6,986 nt of DNA from contig DMYZ01000077.1 in assembly GCA_003483565.1 (NCBI GenBank), positions 1-6,986 on the forward strand, written 5' to 3'. Of this stretch, positions 1 to 5,842 are shown one piece after another. Below the pieces are notes generated by a model. That model saw only the letters and a list, made by a program, of their open reading frames with translations, was not told the DNA's origin and searched no databases. Every line of letters begins with the position of its first letter. Position 1 is the stretch's first letter. A program made the translations under genes and the position numbers. Source of the stretch: Prevotella sp. (GTDB lineage Bacteria; Bacteroidota; Bacteroidia; Bacteroidales; Bacteroidaceae).

Positions 1-1049
1 CAATGCATCTAAAAGTATCCAACTCTTATATTGCGGGACGGACATTACAACAAATCTCTAACTTTTTGAACCGTGACGTTGTTATTACTCGTATACGCCA
101 CGAAGGAATATTAAGTGTTCCTAAACGCGATACTGTATTTGAGAAAGGAGATGAAATTCTTGTTGTTTGTGCCGAGTCAGACGCTGAACCGGTTAAAGCT
201 TTTATCGGTCCAGAATTTGATGCAGACTGGAAAAATGAGCTCAATGAGCAACAGAAAATGATGGTATCAAAAAGAATTATAGTAACCAATCCTTCTATGA
301 ATGGAAAATGCCTTGGGAAAATGCATCTCTCTAGTCTCTACGGAGTCAATATTACTCGCATTACTCGCCAAGGCATGGATTTATTCGCTAGTCGTAGCCA
401 CCATTTCCATGTAGGTGATCGAGTTATGGTTGTTGGACCTGAAGAAAATGTTGACCGTGTTGCAGAACTGATGGGAAACTCTGAAAAAAAATTAAACGTA
501 CCAAATATTGCTACGATTTTCGTTGGCATTATTGTCGGTATTCTTTTTGGTAGTCTGCCAATTGCTATTCCCGGCATGCCGGTTCCTTTAAAATTAGGAT
601 TAGCTGGCGGTCCATTAATCATTGCAATACTCCTGGGGCGTTATGGCTATCGGATGGGACTAGTCACATATATTACCACATCAGCAAACCTGATGCTTCG
701 GGAATTCGGTTTAGTTCTTTTTCTTGCTTCTGTAGGAATCAAAGCTGGAGCCGGATTTTGGATCACCGTAGTAAAAGGCGATGGTCTATTGTATGTTTTG
801 ACAGGTTTTCTGATTACAGTAATACCTATCTTAATTATAGGCATAATAGCAAGGAAAATATTCAAGTTCAATTATTTCACAATCATGGGCATGCTTGCCG
901 GCTCCTATACAGACCCTCCTGCACTAGCTTACGCAAATTCCGTATGTAATGGTGAAGCCCCGGCATTAGGCTATTCAACAGTCTACCCATTGAGCATGTT
1001 TCTAAGAATTTTCTTTGCACAAATGATTATATTATTCTGTTGCGCATAA
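1..1049 (+). CDS. Putative transporter, YidE/AspT family with two TrkA-C domains (5' partial)
   Basis: This is the C-terminal 348 or more residues of an inner-membrane transporter. The frame is open at base 1, and the ATG at base 3 is probably internal because family members are about 550 residues long. Numbering from that Met, residues 1-67 and about 88-157 are two TrkA-C (RCK_C) regulatory domains, each with the glycine-rich ending seen in GDEILVVCAES and GDRVMVVGPEE. A hydrophobic domain follows from about residue 168 with five or six membrane spans (roughly 168-187, 195-212, 233-249, 262-282, 293-310, 327-347). It holds the family-type motif GMLAGSYTDPPAL at 297-308. The missing N-terminal part should hold the first half of the duplicated membrane domain. 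AspT of this family exchanges aspartate and alanine, but most Bacteroides members have no known substrate, so none is assigned. The gene converges on the lipoprotein gene at 1218-2012. Confidence 0.9.
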   Translation, partial: MHLKVSNSYIAGRTLQQISNFLNRDVVITRIRHEGILSVPKRDTVFEKGDEILVVCAESDAEPVKAFIGPEFDADWKNELNEQQKMMVSKRIIVTNPSMNGKCLGKMHLSSLYGVNITRITRQGMDLFASRSHHFHVGDRVMVVGPEENVDRVAELMGNSEKKLNVPNIATIFVGIIVGILFGSLPIAIPGMPVPLKLGLAGGPLIIAILLGRYGYRMGLVTYITTSANLMLREFGLVLFLASVGIKAGAGFWITVVKGDGLLYVLTGFLITVIPILIIGIIARKIFKFNYFTIMGMLAGSYTDPPALAYANSVCNGEAPALGYSTVYPLSMFLRIFFAQMIILFCCA

Positions 1050-1081
1050 CATATATAAAGTCGATCTTTCTCAGGAATGAG

Positions 1082-1098
1082 AATTGAGTAACTCAATT
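1082..1098. repeat. Perfect 8-bp inverted repeat between convergent genes
   Basis: AATTGAGT at 1082-1089 and ACTCAATT at 1091-1098 are perfect inverted copies separated by one base. A second small inverted repeat, TTCTCA-GGAA-TGAGAA at 1068-1083, abuts it and overlaps by two bases. The site lies just past the transporter stop codon. A one-base spacer is too tight for an RNA hairpin loop without opening some pairs, so it could be a weak transcript-end structure or a protein site. No function can be assigned from sequence alone. Confidence 0.5.
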
Positions 1099-1117
1099 AA
1101 TATAGAGTCTACTTTTT

Positions 1118-1162
1118 AATGAACCTCAAAAGTTAAATAAAAAACTTTTAGGGTTCATTTTG
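1118..1162 (+). terminator. Rho-independent-type terminator after the transporter gene
   Basis: Arms at 1118-1134 (AATGAACCTCAAAAGTT) and 1143-1159 (AACTTTTAGGGTTCATT) can pair over 17 positions with one G-U pair and one C-A mismatch, around the 8-base loop AAATAAAA. On the plus strand the stem runs into TTTT and then GTATTT, giving a short U tract. On the minus strand the stem is followed by AAAAAG, not a T run, so it fits best as the terminator of the plus-strand transporter. It may also weaken read-through of the convergent operon. The stem is AT-rich, as expected for this genome. Confidence 0.7.
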
Positions 1163-1217
1163 TATTTGAGACATTCACCTTTCTGTTCTTAAAACTATAA
1201 TATCCAGCTATACAATT

Positions 1218-2012
1218 TTAAATAAACATTTTTAATTTACCTTGATATGATATTATAATTTTCACTTCATAAGAACTAGGACTGTCAGGCAAACATATTT
1301 CAGCCAGATAATGAGCACCATCTTTATCCATACCTTGAAAAAGTATATCACTTAAAATACACTGTTTTAAGATGTCTGTTCTAACTTGCCTTTGAAAATC
1401 ATCTTTATGAAAATCATGTGAAAAAATTTGCAAGTCTCCATGAAACAAACTGATATGAATAATATTATCATAATAGACATTATCTATTTCAACCCCGTTA
1501 TCGTTCAAAGAGGACTTAAATACTTTATAAGTCGTCGGATTAACCTGCACATAACTATGATAATGCTGATTATTAAATATAACAATAGAATCACGTTTAA
1601 TCAGCTGATTTTGATTTAATTGATTCATTGCTACCGGAGACTTGGGCATAAAAGCATCTGCATCAGAAGAATCACTGCTCTTAACTAAACTGACAATATC
1701 ACCTGTCTGATTTTTAAACTCAAATAAGTGAGGGGCCTGCTTTAAAATAAGATACTTAGTTTCATTAGCTCCTTTCAATATAAGAGTATCATTAACAATC
1801 ATAAAATAACAAGGTTCACTTGTTGAATCAGGATAATATATCGTATCACCTTTAGCTTTAAAAGCAATTTCATCATCATCATCATTAATCCAGATGCCTT
1901 GAAGCATCCTCTTAGCTTGTCTATCTTCCTGTACAACTGCCTTACCTGGCTTTTGATGGCAACCAGTAAGAAGCAACAAACAAGCAAAAAATATAAACAA
2001 ATATTTATTCAT
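1218..2012 (-). CDS. Small lipoprotein of unknown function (possibly DUF4738 type)
   Basis: This 264-residue protein has a lipoprotein signal peptide: a short Lys-containing N terminus, a hydrophobic core at residues 4-16 and the lipobox LTGC with Cys18 as the lipidated residue. The acidic export signal that sends Bacteroidetes lipoproteins to the cell surface is not evident right after Cys18 (HQKPGKAV), so a periplasm-facing protein is more likely. The mature part seems to have two halves. One lies around residues 36-112 with a GIWINDDD...GDTIYYPD pattern, resembling small beta-rich domains. The other lies around 130-264 and is rich in beta-strand-type residues. The layout recalls Bacteroides lipoproteins called DUF4738, but this is from memory and tentative. 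The ATG overlaps the ugd stop codon by one base (TAATG), so the gene is probably translationally coupled to ugd and is last in the rfbC-ugd operon. A run of four Asp residues comes from a short in-frame trinucleotide repeat. Confidence 0.85.
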   Translation of the reverse strand: MNKYLFIFFACLLLLTGCHQKPGKAVVQEDRQAKRMLQGIWINDDDDEIAFKAKGDTIYYPDSTSEPCYFMIVNDTLILKGANETKYLILKQAPHLFEFKNQTGDIVSLVKSSDSSDADAFMPKSPVAMNQLNQNQLIKRDSIVIFNNQHYHSYVQVNPTTYKVFKSSLNDNGVEIDNVYYDNIIHISLFHGDLQIFSHDFHKDDFQRQVRTDILKQCILSDILFQGMDKDGAHYLAEICLPDSPSSYEVKIIISYQGKLKMFI

Positions 2013-3367
2013 TATTTACCTATACAATGATACTCGAATCCAAAGTCCATAAGTTCTTTACGATCAAAGATATTTCTCCCATCTATTACCAACTTATGAT
2101 TCATGGTCTTAGCTATGACTTCCCAGCTCGGCAAGCGGAATTCTTTCCATTCTGTTATAAGAAGCATTGCATCAGCATTAAGACAAGCATCATACATATC
2201 ACTACAATAAGTAAGTCGGCTCAAAGATTTCACCAATAAAGGATGCATTTGTGTGGCTAATTTCATCCTGCGCTGACATTCCGGCATAGCAACAGGATCA
2301 TATACCCGGATATTACAATTAGCCTTTAACAGTAAGGACAACATTACCAAAGCCGTAGATTCTCTCATATCATCTGTTTCCGGCTTAAATGATAGTCCCC
2401 ACAGAGCTATCGTTTTCCCTTCTAGAGATCCACCGTGTATAAACTTGAATAACTTCTTAAATAATATGCTTTTTTGTTGCTCATTCACCTGTTCAACAGC
2501 TTTTAACACCTGCATGGAATACCCTGCATTATCTGCCGTTCTGATTAAGGCCTTAACATCTTTAGGAAAACAGCTTCCACCATATCCACATCCCGCATAT
2601 AAAAACTTACGCCCAATACGAGTATCGCTGCCGATGCCCGCACGAACCATATTTACATCTGCGCCAACTTTTTCACATAGGTTAGCAATATCATTCATAA
2701 ATGATATACGGGTAGCCAACATAGAATTAGCAGCATATTTTGTCATCTCAGCAGATGGAATATCCATAAAGATAACACGAAAATTATTAAGCAAAAAAGG
2801 TTTATAAAGTTTAGTCAATATATCCTTAGCCCGATCTGACTCCACACCAACAACGACACGGTCCGGACTCATAAAATCTTTAATGGCATTACCTTCTTTA
2901 AGAAATTCCGGATTACTGGCGACATCAAATTTAACATTAACTCCACGATCATCAAGTTCCTTTTGTATAACCGCACGAATTTTTTTTGCAGTACCCACTG
3001 GGACAGTACTTTTGGTTACCACAACCATATATTTATTTAAGTTCTGCCCGATAGTGCGTGCAACCTGAAGGACATACTTCAAATCAGCACTTCCATCTTC
3101 ATCAGGAGGTGTACCAACAGCAGAAAAGACAATCTGCTGATCATTAAGAACATCAGGAAGGGATGTTGAGAATTTAAGTCTGCCTGCTTGAACATTTTTT
3201 AGAACTAGTTCATCTAACCCTGGTTCATAAATAGGTATTTCCCCTTTCTTCAAAAGTTCTATTTTATTGGCATCAACATCAACACAAGTCACATTAGCCC
3301 CAGTATCAGCAAAACACGTACCCGAGACTAAACCGACATATCCTGTTCCTATAATAGCAATATTCAT
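2012..3367 (-). CDS. ugd: UDP-glucose 6-dehydrogenase
   Basis: The enzyme oxidises UDP-glucose to UDP-glucuronate in the cytoplasm with two NAD+, supplying glucuronate and derived sugars for surface polysaccharides. The 451-residue protein is full length for the family. Residues 1 to about 185 form the NAD-binding domain with GTGYVG at 7-12. The segment at 151-170 holds the conserved NPEFLKEG loop. Lys210 sits in the MTKYAANS motif of the central domain. The catalytic Cys266 is in GYGGSCFPKD (261-270). The C-terminal UDP-binding domain holds GLSFKPETDDMRES at 324-337 and TEWKEF at 405-410. The start is set at the ATG at 3367, because the protein then begins MNIAIIGTGYVG as in relatives. The frame stays open to a TTG at 3388, but that would add seven residues before the Rossmann strand and overlap rfbC. 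The ATG is 13 bases after the rfbC stop. The stop overlaps the lipoprotein ATG. GDP-mannose dehydrogenase is a relative, but the motifs fit Ugd better. Confidence 0.95.
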   Translation of the reverse strand: MNIAIIGTGYVGLVSGTCFADTGANVTCVDVDANKIELLKKGEIPIYEPGLDELVLKNVQAGRLKFSTSLPDVLNDQQIVFSAVGTPPDEDGSADLKYVLQVARTIGQNLNKYMVVVTKSTVPVGTAKKIRAVIQKELDDRGVNVKFDVASNPEFLKEGNAIKDFMSPDRVVVGVESDRAKDILTKLYKPFLLNNFRVIFMDIPSAEMTKYAANSMLATRISFMNDIANLCEKVGADVNMVRAGIGSDTRIGRKFLYAGCGYGGSCFPKDVKALIRTADNAGYSMQVLKAVEQVNEQQKSILFKKLFKFIHGGSLEGKTIALWGLSFKPETDDMRESTALVMLSLLLKANCNIRVYDPVAMPECQRRMKLATQMHPLLVKSLSRLTYCSDMYDACLNADAMLLITEWKEFRLPSWEVIAKTMNHKLVIDGRNIFDRKELMDFGFEYHCIGK

Positions 3368-3380
3368 GGCATTTTTATAT

Positions 3381-3932
3381 TTATTCAAAAACTTCAGCCT
3401 CTTTCAGGCTTTTAGCTTTAAGATCTTTTTCACTTGTCAGCACCTTAGCTTGATCAATAGGCCATAGAATATTTATATCCTTATCATTCCATCTGATACT
3501 TGCTTCCTGACCAGGTGCATAAACATTATCAACTTTATAAGTAAAGACAGCCTCGTTGCTTAAGACAAGGAAACCATGGGCAAATCCACGCGGAATAAAG
3601 AATTGGCGCTTATTATCCTCACTTAATTCTACCATGACATATTTGCCAAAAGTTGAAGAACGCTTGCGGATATCAACTGCGACATCAAGAACTTTGCCTT
3701 TAATGACACGAACCAACTTGGCCTGAGAATATGTTCCCTTTTGATAATGAAGACCACGAAGAACACCAAAACTTGACTTGGATTCATTATCCTGAACAAA
3801 AGGTACATGGTAGCCTATATGCTCATCAAAATCAGCCTGTTTCCAGGCTTCAAAGAAATAGCCGCGAGCATCATTAAAGACCTTAGGCTCTAAAATCCAT
3901 ACACCTTTAATTTCCGTTTCTTTATATTCCAT
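3381..3932 (-). CDS. rfbC: dTDP-4-dehydrorhamnose 3,5-epimerase
   Basis: RfbC/RmlC epimerises dTDP-4-keto-6-deoxyglucose at C3 and C5, the third step of dTDP-L-rhamnose synthesis, in the cytoplasm. The 183-residue protein has the usual family length and cupin fold pattern. Visible active-site residues are Arg59 and catalytic His62 in VLRGLHYQ, Lys72, Asp83 in VLDVAVDIR, His119 in IPRGFAHGF, Tyr132 and Tyr138. These match the known RmlC catalytic set (His, Asp, Tyr, with the Arg and Lys substrate contacts). The ATG at 3932 begins MEYKETEIKGVWILEPKVF, a standard N terminus. It sits about 22 bases after the predicted transcription start of the promoter at 3961-3991, with only a weak purine stretch (AGTAAAAG) before it. 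It is the first gene of the rfbC-ugd-lipoprotein operon. The other rhamnose genes (rfbA, rfbB, rfbD) are not in the window. Confidence 0.96.
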   Translation of the reverse strand: MEYKETEIKGVWILEPKVFNDARGYFFEAWKQADFDEHIGYHVPFVQDNESKSSFGVLRGLHYQKGTYSQAKLVRVIKGKVLDVAVDIRKRSSTFGKYVMVELSEDNKRQFFIPRGFAHGFLVLSNEAVFTYKVDNVYAPGQEASIRWNDKDINILWPIDQAKVLTSEKDLKAKSLKEAEVFE

Positions 3933-3960
3933 CTTTTACTCTAAATAAATAAAAACAAAG

Positions 3961-3991
3961 CAAAGATACTATTTTCCATAGGAATGACAAA
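3961..3991 (-). promoter_or_regulatory. Bacteroidetes-type promoter of the rfbC-ugd operon
   Basis: On the minus strand TTTG (3991-3988) is followed by a 19-base spacer and TATCTTTG (3968-3961). This matches both parts of the published Bacteroides primary sigma consensus, TTTG near -33 and TAnnTTTG near -7, with a normal spacing. The predicted transcript would begin around 3954-3957, leaving a leader of about 22 bases before the rfbC ATG at 3932. Confidence 0.8.
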
Positions 3992-4037
3992 ATAAAAAAA
4001 CGTATTTATTATTAAATGTACTTTTTTTAGCAAATAA

Positions 4038-4069
4038 GTTGTTTCTTACAAAAAAAAACATTAATTTTG
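4038..4069 (+). promoter_or_regulatory. Bacteroidetes-type promoter of the HU/SPOR gene
   Basis: TAATTTTG at 4062-4069 matches TAnnTTTG fully, and GTTG at 4038-4041 matches the upstream TTTG at three of four bases with a 20-base spacer. The -7 element ends only four bases before the GTG start at 4074, so the transcript would start at about the start codon. A second, poorer candidate, TACTTTTT at 4019-4026, would give a leader of roughly 40 bases but has no good upstream element. Confidence 0.55.
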
Positions 4070-4073
4070 CAAT

Positions 4074-5135
4074 GTGATAAATTTGAATCGACATATCGAA
4101 ATATTGCTTCTAAGCAATGACTGTGTTATCATTCCTGACTTTGGTGGATTTATGGCGCACCATCTTGAGGCTTCATATGACAGTGAAAATGAAATTTTCC
4201 TGCCTCCTCTTCGTACCATAGGTTTCAATTCTCAACTAAAGATGAATGATTCACTTCTTGTGCAGTCATACGTAGAAGCTTACGATATCAGCTATCCAGA
4301 AGCATTAAGTCGTATTGAAGATGAAGTAAATGAATTAAAACAACATCTTGAAAATGAAAATGAATATGAACTTACAGGCCTAGGCAAGCTATCTATCAAT
4401 GAAAATGGAAAATATGCTTTCGAGCCATGTGAAGCAGGCCTTGCAACGCCGGAATACTATGGTTTGGACAGTTTTGGTTTTCAGAAAATAAATACAATAG
4501 TAAAAGAACAAAAAGTTTTTGTAAATGCTTTCCAAAAAGAGAACACTTTACCAGAAAACGAAGCTGTAGAAATAGCTCTGCAACCAAACGAAGAGCCAGA
4601 AAAAGCAAAAATCATCAGTATCCGTGTTAGCATGTTGAGGAACATTGCTGCCGTATGCATTATTGTTATTGCTTTTTTCCTATTTTCCACTCCGTTGGGA
4701 AACAGCAAATCAACCTTGCTGACTGAAAGTAATATCGATACAGGGATTCTTTATAAAATAATTCCAAGTGATATTATTTCTACAATACCTTTAAAATTAA
4801 AAGAAAATAAAAAGATCAAACAGACAGCAAACTTATCTGATTCTTCTGCTCGTATAAAAAATAAAATCTCTAAAATACAACCAACGGCTCTTGGTAATAC
4901 AGAAAATGATTACAGCATCGTTGTTGCTAGTCATACAACAAGAACAAATGCTATAGCTTATGTCAACAGACTCAAAAATCAAGGCTTTATATCTGCAAGA
5001 ATATTACTTAATCATGGTACAGCAAAAGTGATTATAGGCCATTATCCTCACCAGCAGGATGCACAGGATGCACTTAACAAGATTAATGACAAAGAAGAAT
5101 TCGCCGGTAGCTGGATTGTTCGCATTAAAGATTAA
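4074..5135 (+). CDS. CCDC81-like HU domain, membrane and SPOR domain protein
   Basis: This 353-residue single-pass membrane protein is of a type common in Bacteroidetes. Residues 1 to about 60 match the first CCDC81-like bacterial HU domain (RHIEILLLSNDCVIIPDFGG), and about 65-118 match the second (ISYPEALSRIEDEV ... GLGKLSINENGKYAFEP). HU-type folds bind DNA in other proteins, but DNA binding is not shown for this family. A charged linker is followed by one membrane span at about 189-207. A lysine-rich stretch comes next, then a C-terminal SPOR domain at about 278-352 (YSIVVASHTTRTNAIAYVNRL ... GSWIVRIKD). SPOR domains bind peptidoglycan stripped of peptides, typically at the division site. 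The predicted topology is HU part in the cytoplasm and SPOR in the periplasm. The start is the GTG at 4074. TTG at 4083 (beginning MNRHIE) is a real alternative, while the next Met (residue 27) would cut the conserved domain. A FHA gene follows after six bases. Confidence 0.88.
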   Translation: MINLNRHIEILLLSNDCVIIPDFGGFMAHHLEASYDSENEIFLPPLRTIGFNSQLKMNDSLLVQSYVEAYDISYPEALSRIEDEVNELKQHLENENEYELTGLGKLSINENGKYAFEPCEAGLATPEYYGLDSFGFQKINTIVKEQKVFVNAFQKENTLPENEAVEIALQPNEEPEKAKIISIRVSMLRNIAAVCIIVIAFFLFSTPLGNSKSTLLTESNIDTGILYKIIPSDIISTIPLKLKENKKIKQTANLSDSSARIKNKISKIQPTALGNTENDYSIVVASHTTRTNAIAYVNRLKNQGFISARILLNHGTAKVIIGHYPHQQDAQDALNKINDKEEFAGSWIVRIKD

Positions 5136-5141
5136 AAAAAA

Positions 5142-5681
5142 ATGAAAAGAGTCCGTTGTCCGAAATGCGACAATTATATTATTTTTGACGAAACTAAATA
5201 TAAATCAGGCCAATCGCTAGTCTTCCAATGTCCCCTATGTAGCAAAGAATTTGGCATTCGTTTAGGAGTCTCAAAAATAAGAAATACACAGGATGAAGAA
5301 AATCCTGATCAGGAGGCAGAAGAAAACGAGACGGGATACGGTTCAATTGTTGTCATTGAAAATGCATTCCACTATAAGCAAGTTATTCCCTTGCATTTCG
5401 GGAAAAACATTATCGGACGATATATGAAAGGCAATGACATTAATTGTCCGATTGAAACAGGTGATCTCAATATTGATATGACTCATTGTATTCTTACTGT
5501 CTGCAAGGACAAGAAAGCCAAATTGAAATATATTCTTCAAGATGGGCCGAGTTATACGGGTACTTTTGTCGGATTTGAGAGATTAAAAGATCGGGAAAAA
5601 AGAGTAATTTCTGATAATACCCTCTTTACGATCAGCGCCACCTCCCTCATTCTTCACACAGCCAATCATAAAGATGAATAA
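5142..5681 (+). CDS. Zinc-ribbon and FHA domain protein
   Basis: This 179-residue cytoplasmic protein has two recognisable parts. The N terminus is a zinc ribbon with CPKC (Cys6, Cys9) and CPLC (Cys30, Cys33), the four-cysteine pattern of MJ0042-like ribbons. An acidic linker follows at about 49-64. The rest, about 68-172, is a forkhead-associated (FHA) domain that begins SIVVIENAF. The conserved Gly-Arg is at 92-93 (IGR), and Thr114-His115 stand where classical FHA domains have Ser-x-x-His. FHA domains bind phosphothreonine peptides. Arg93 and His115 are kept, but the usual Ser is displaced, so phosphopeptide binding is likely but not certain. No kinase or phosphatase gene is visible here. 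The ATG lies six bases after the stop of the HU/SPOR gene, within a run of nine A (5134-5142), so the two are almost surely co-transcribed. No clear terminator follows. Confidence 0.85.
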   Translation: MKRVRCPKCDNYIIFDETKYKSGQSLVFQCPLCSKEFGIRLGVSKIRNTQDEENPDQEAEENETGYGSIVVIENAFHYKQVIPLHFGKNIIGRYMKGNDINCPIETGDLNIDMTHCILTVCKDKKAKLKYILQDGPSYTGTFVGFERLKDREKRVISDNTLFTISATSLILHTANHKDE

Positions 5682-5717
5682 TTTGCTAATTTTATAATCA
5701 TAACCACACCTTTTTCT

Positions 5718-5772
5718 GTACAATTGTAAGAAAAGTAAGCTTTATTAATATAGATTGAAAGAAAAATTGTAC
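5718..5772. repeat. Inverted repeat GTACAATT/AATTGTAC upstream of purU
   Basis: GTACAATT at 5718-5725 recurs inverted as AATTGTAC at 5765-5772, 39 bases apart. The left copy lies in a 10-base palindrome, TACAATTGTA (5719-5728). The right copy overlaps the TACCTTTG promoter element by three bases. The position would suit a regulator or looping site, but eight-base matches in AT-rich DNA can arise by chance. Confidence 0.35.
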
Positions 5773-5777
5773 CTTTG
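5770..5777 (+). promoter_or_regulatory. Bacteroidetes-type -7 promoter element for purU
   Basis: TACCTTTG, followed by CAG, is an exact TAnnTTTG match and the most common form in Bacteroides. No good TTTG lies 19-21 bases upstream; the nearest partial match, TTTA at 5741-5744, is 25 bases away, so the -33 part is weak. Transcription would start near 5782-5785 and give a leader of about 60 bases before the purU ATG at 5843. The purU-hisH operon therefore probably has its own promoter, although read-through from the FHA gene is possible. Confidence 0.6.
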
Positions 5778-5842
5778 CAGTATCTCATACAAAATGAGTA
5801 AGAAAGTAGACAATACTAAAAGTTCAAATATAGCAATAAAGT

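Noticed and set aside
1871..1885. Five CAT units within the lipoprotein gene, a possible phase-variable repeat
   Set aside because: It is a trinucleotide repeat, so length changes stay in frame and only vary an Asp run; too short to suggest switching.
2445..2807. 120-codon plus-strand frame inside ugd
   Set aside because: It is antisense to the conserved ugd catalytic region, with no recognisable domain or start signal.
3368..3388. Seven-residue N-terminal extension of ugd from a TTG codon at 3388
   Set aside because: It would place extra residues before the GTGYVG strand and overlap the rfbC stop; the ATG at 3367 matches the family start.
5134..5142. Run of nine A between the HU/SPOR stop and the FHA start as a frameshift site
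   Set aside because: Slippage would occur after the stop codon is set and before the next ATG, so it would not fuse the two proteins; poly-A before a start is common in this group.
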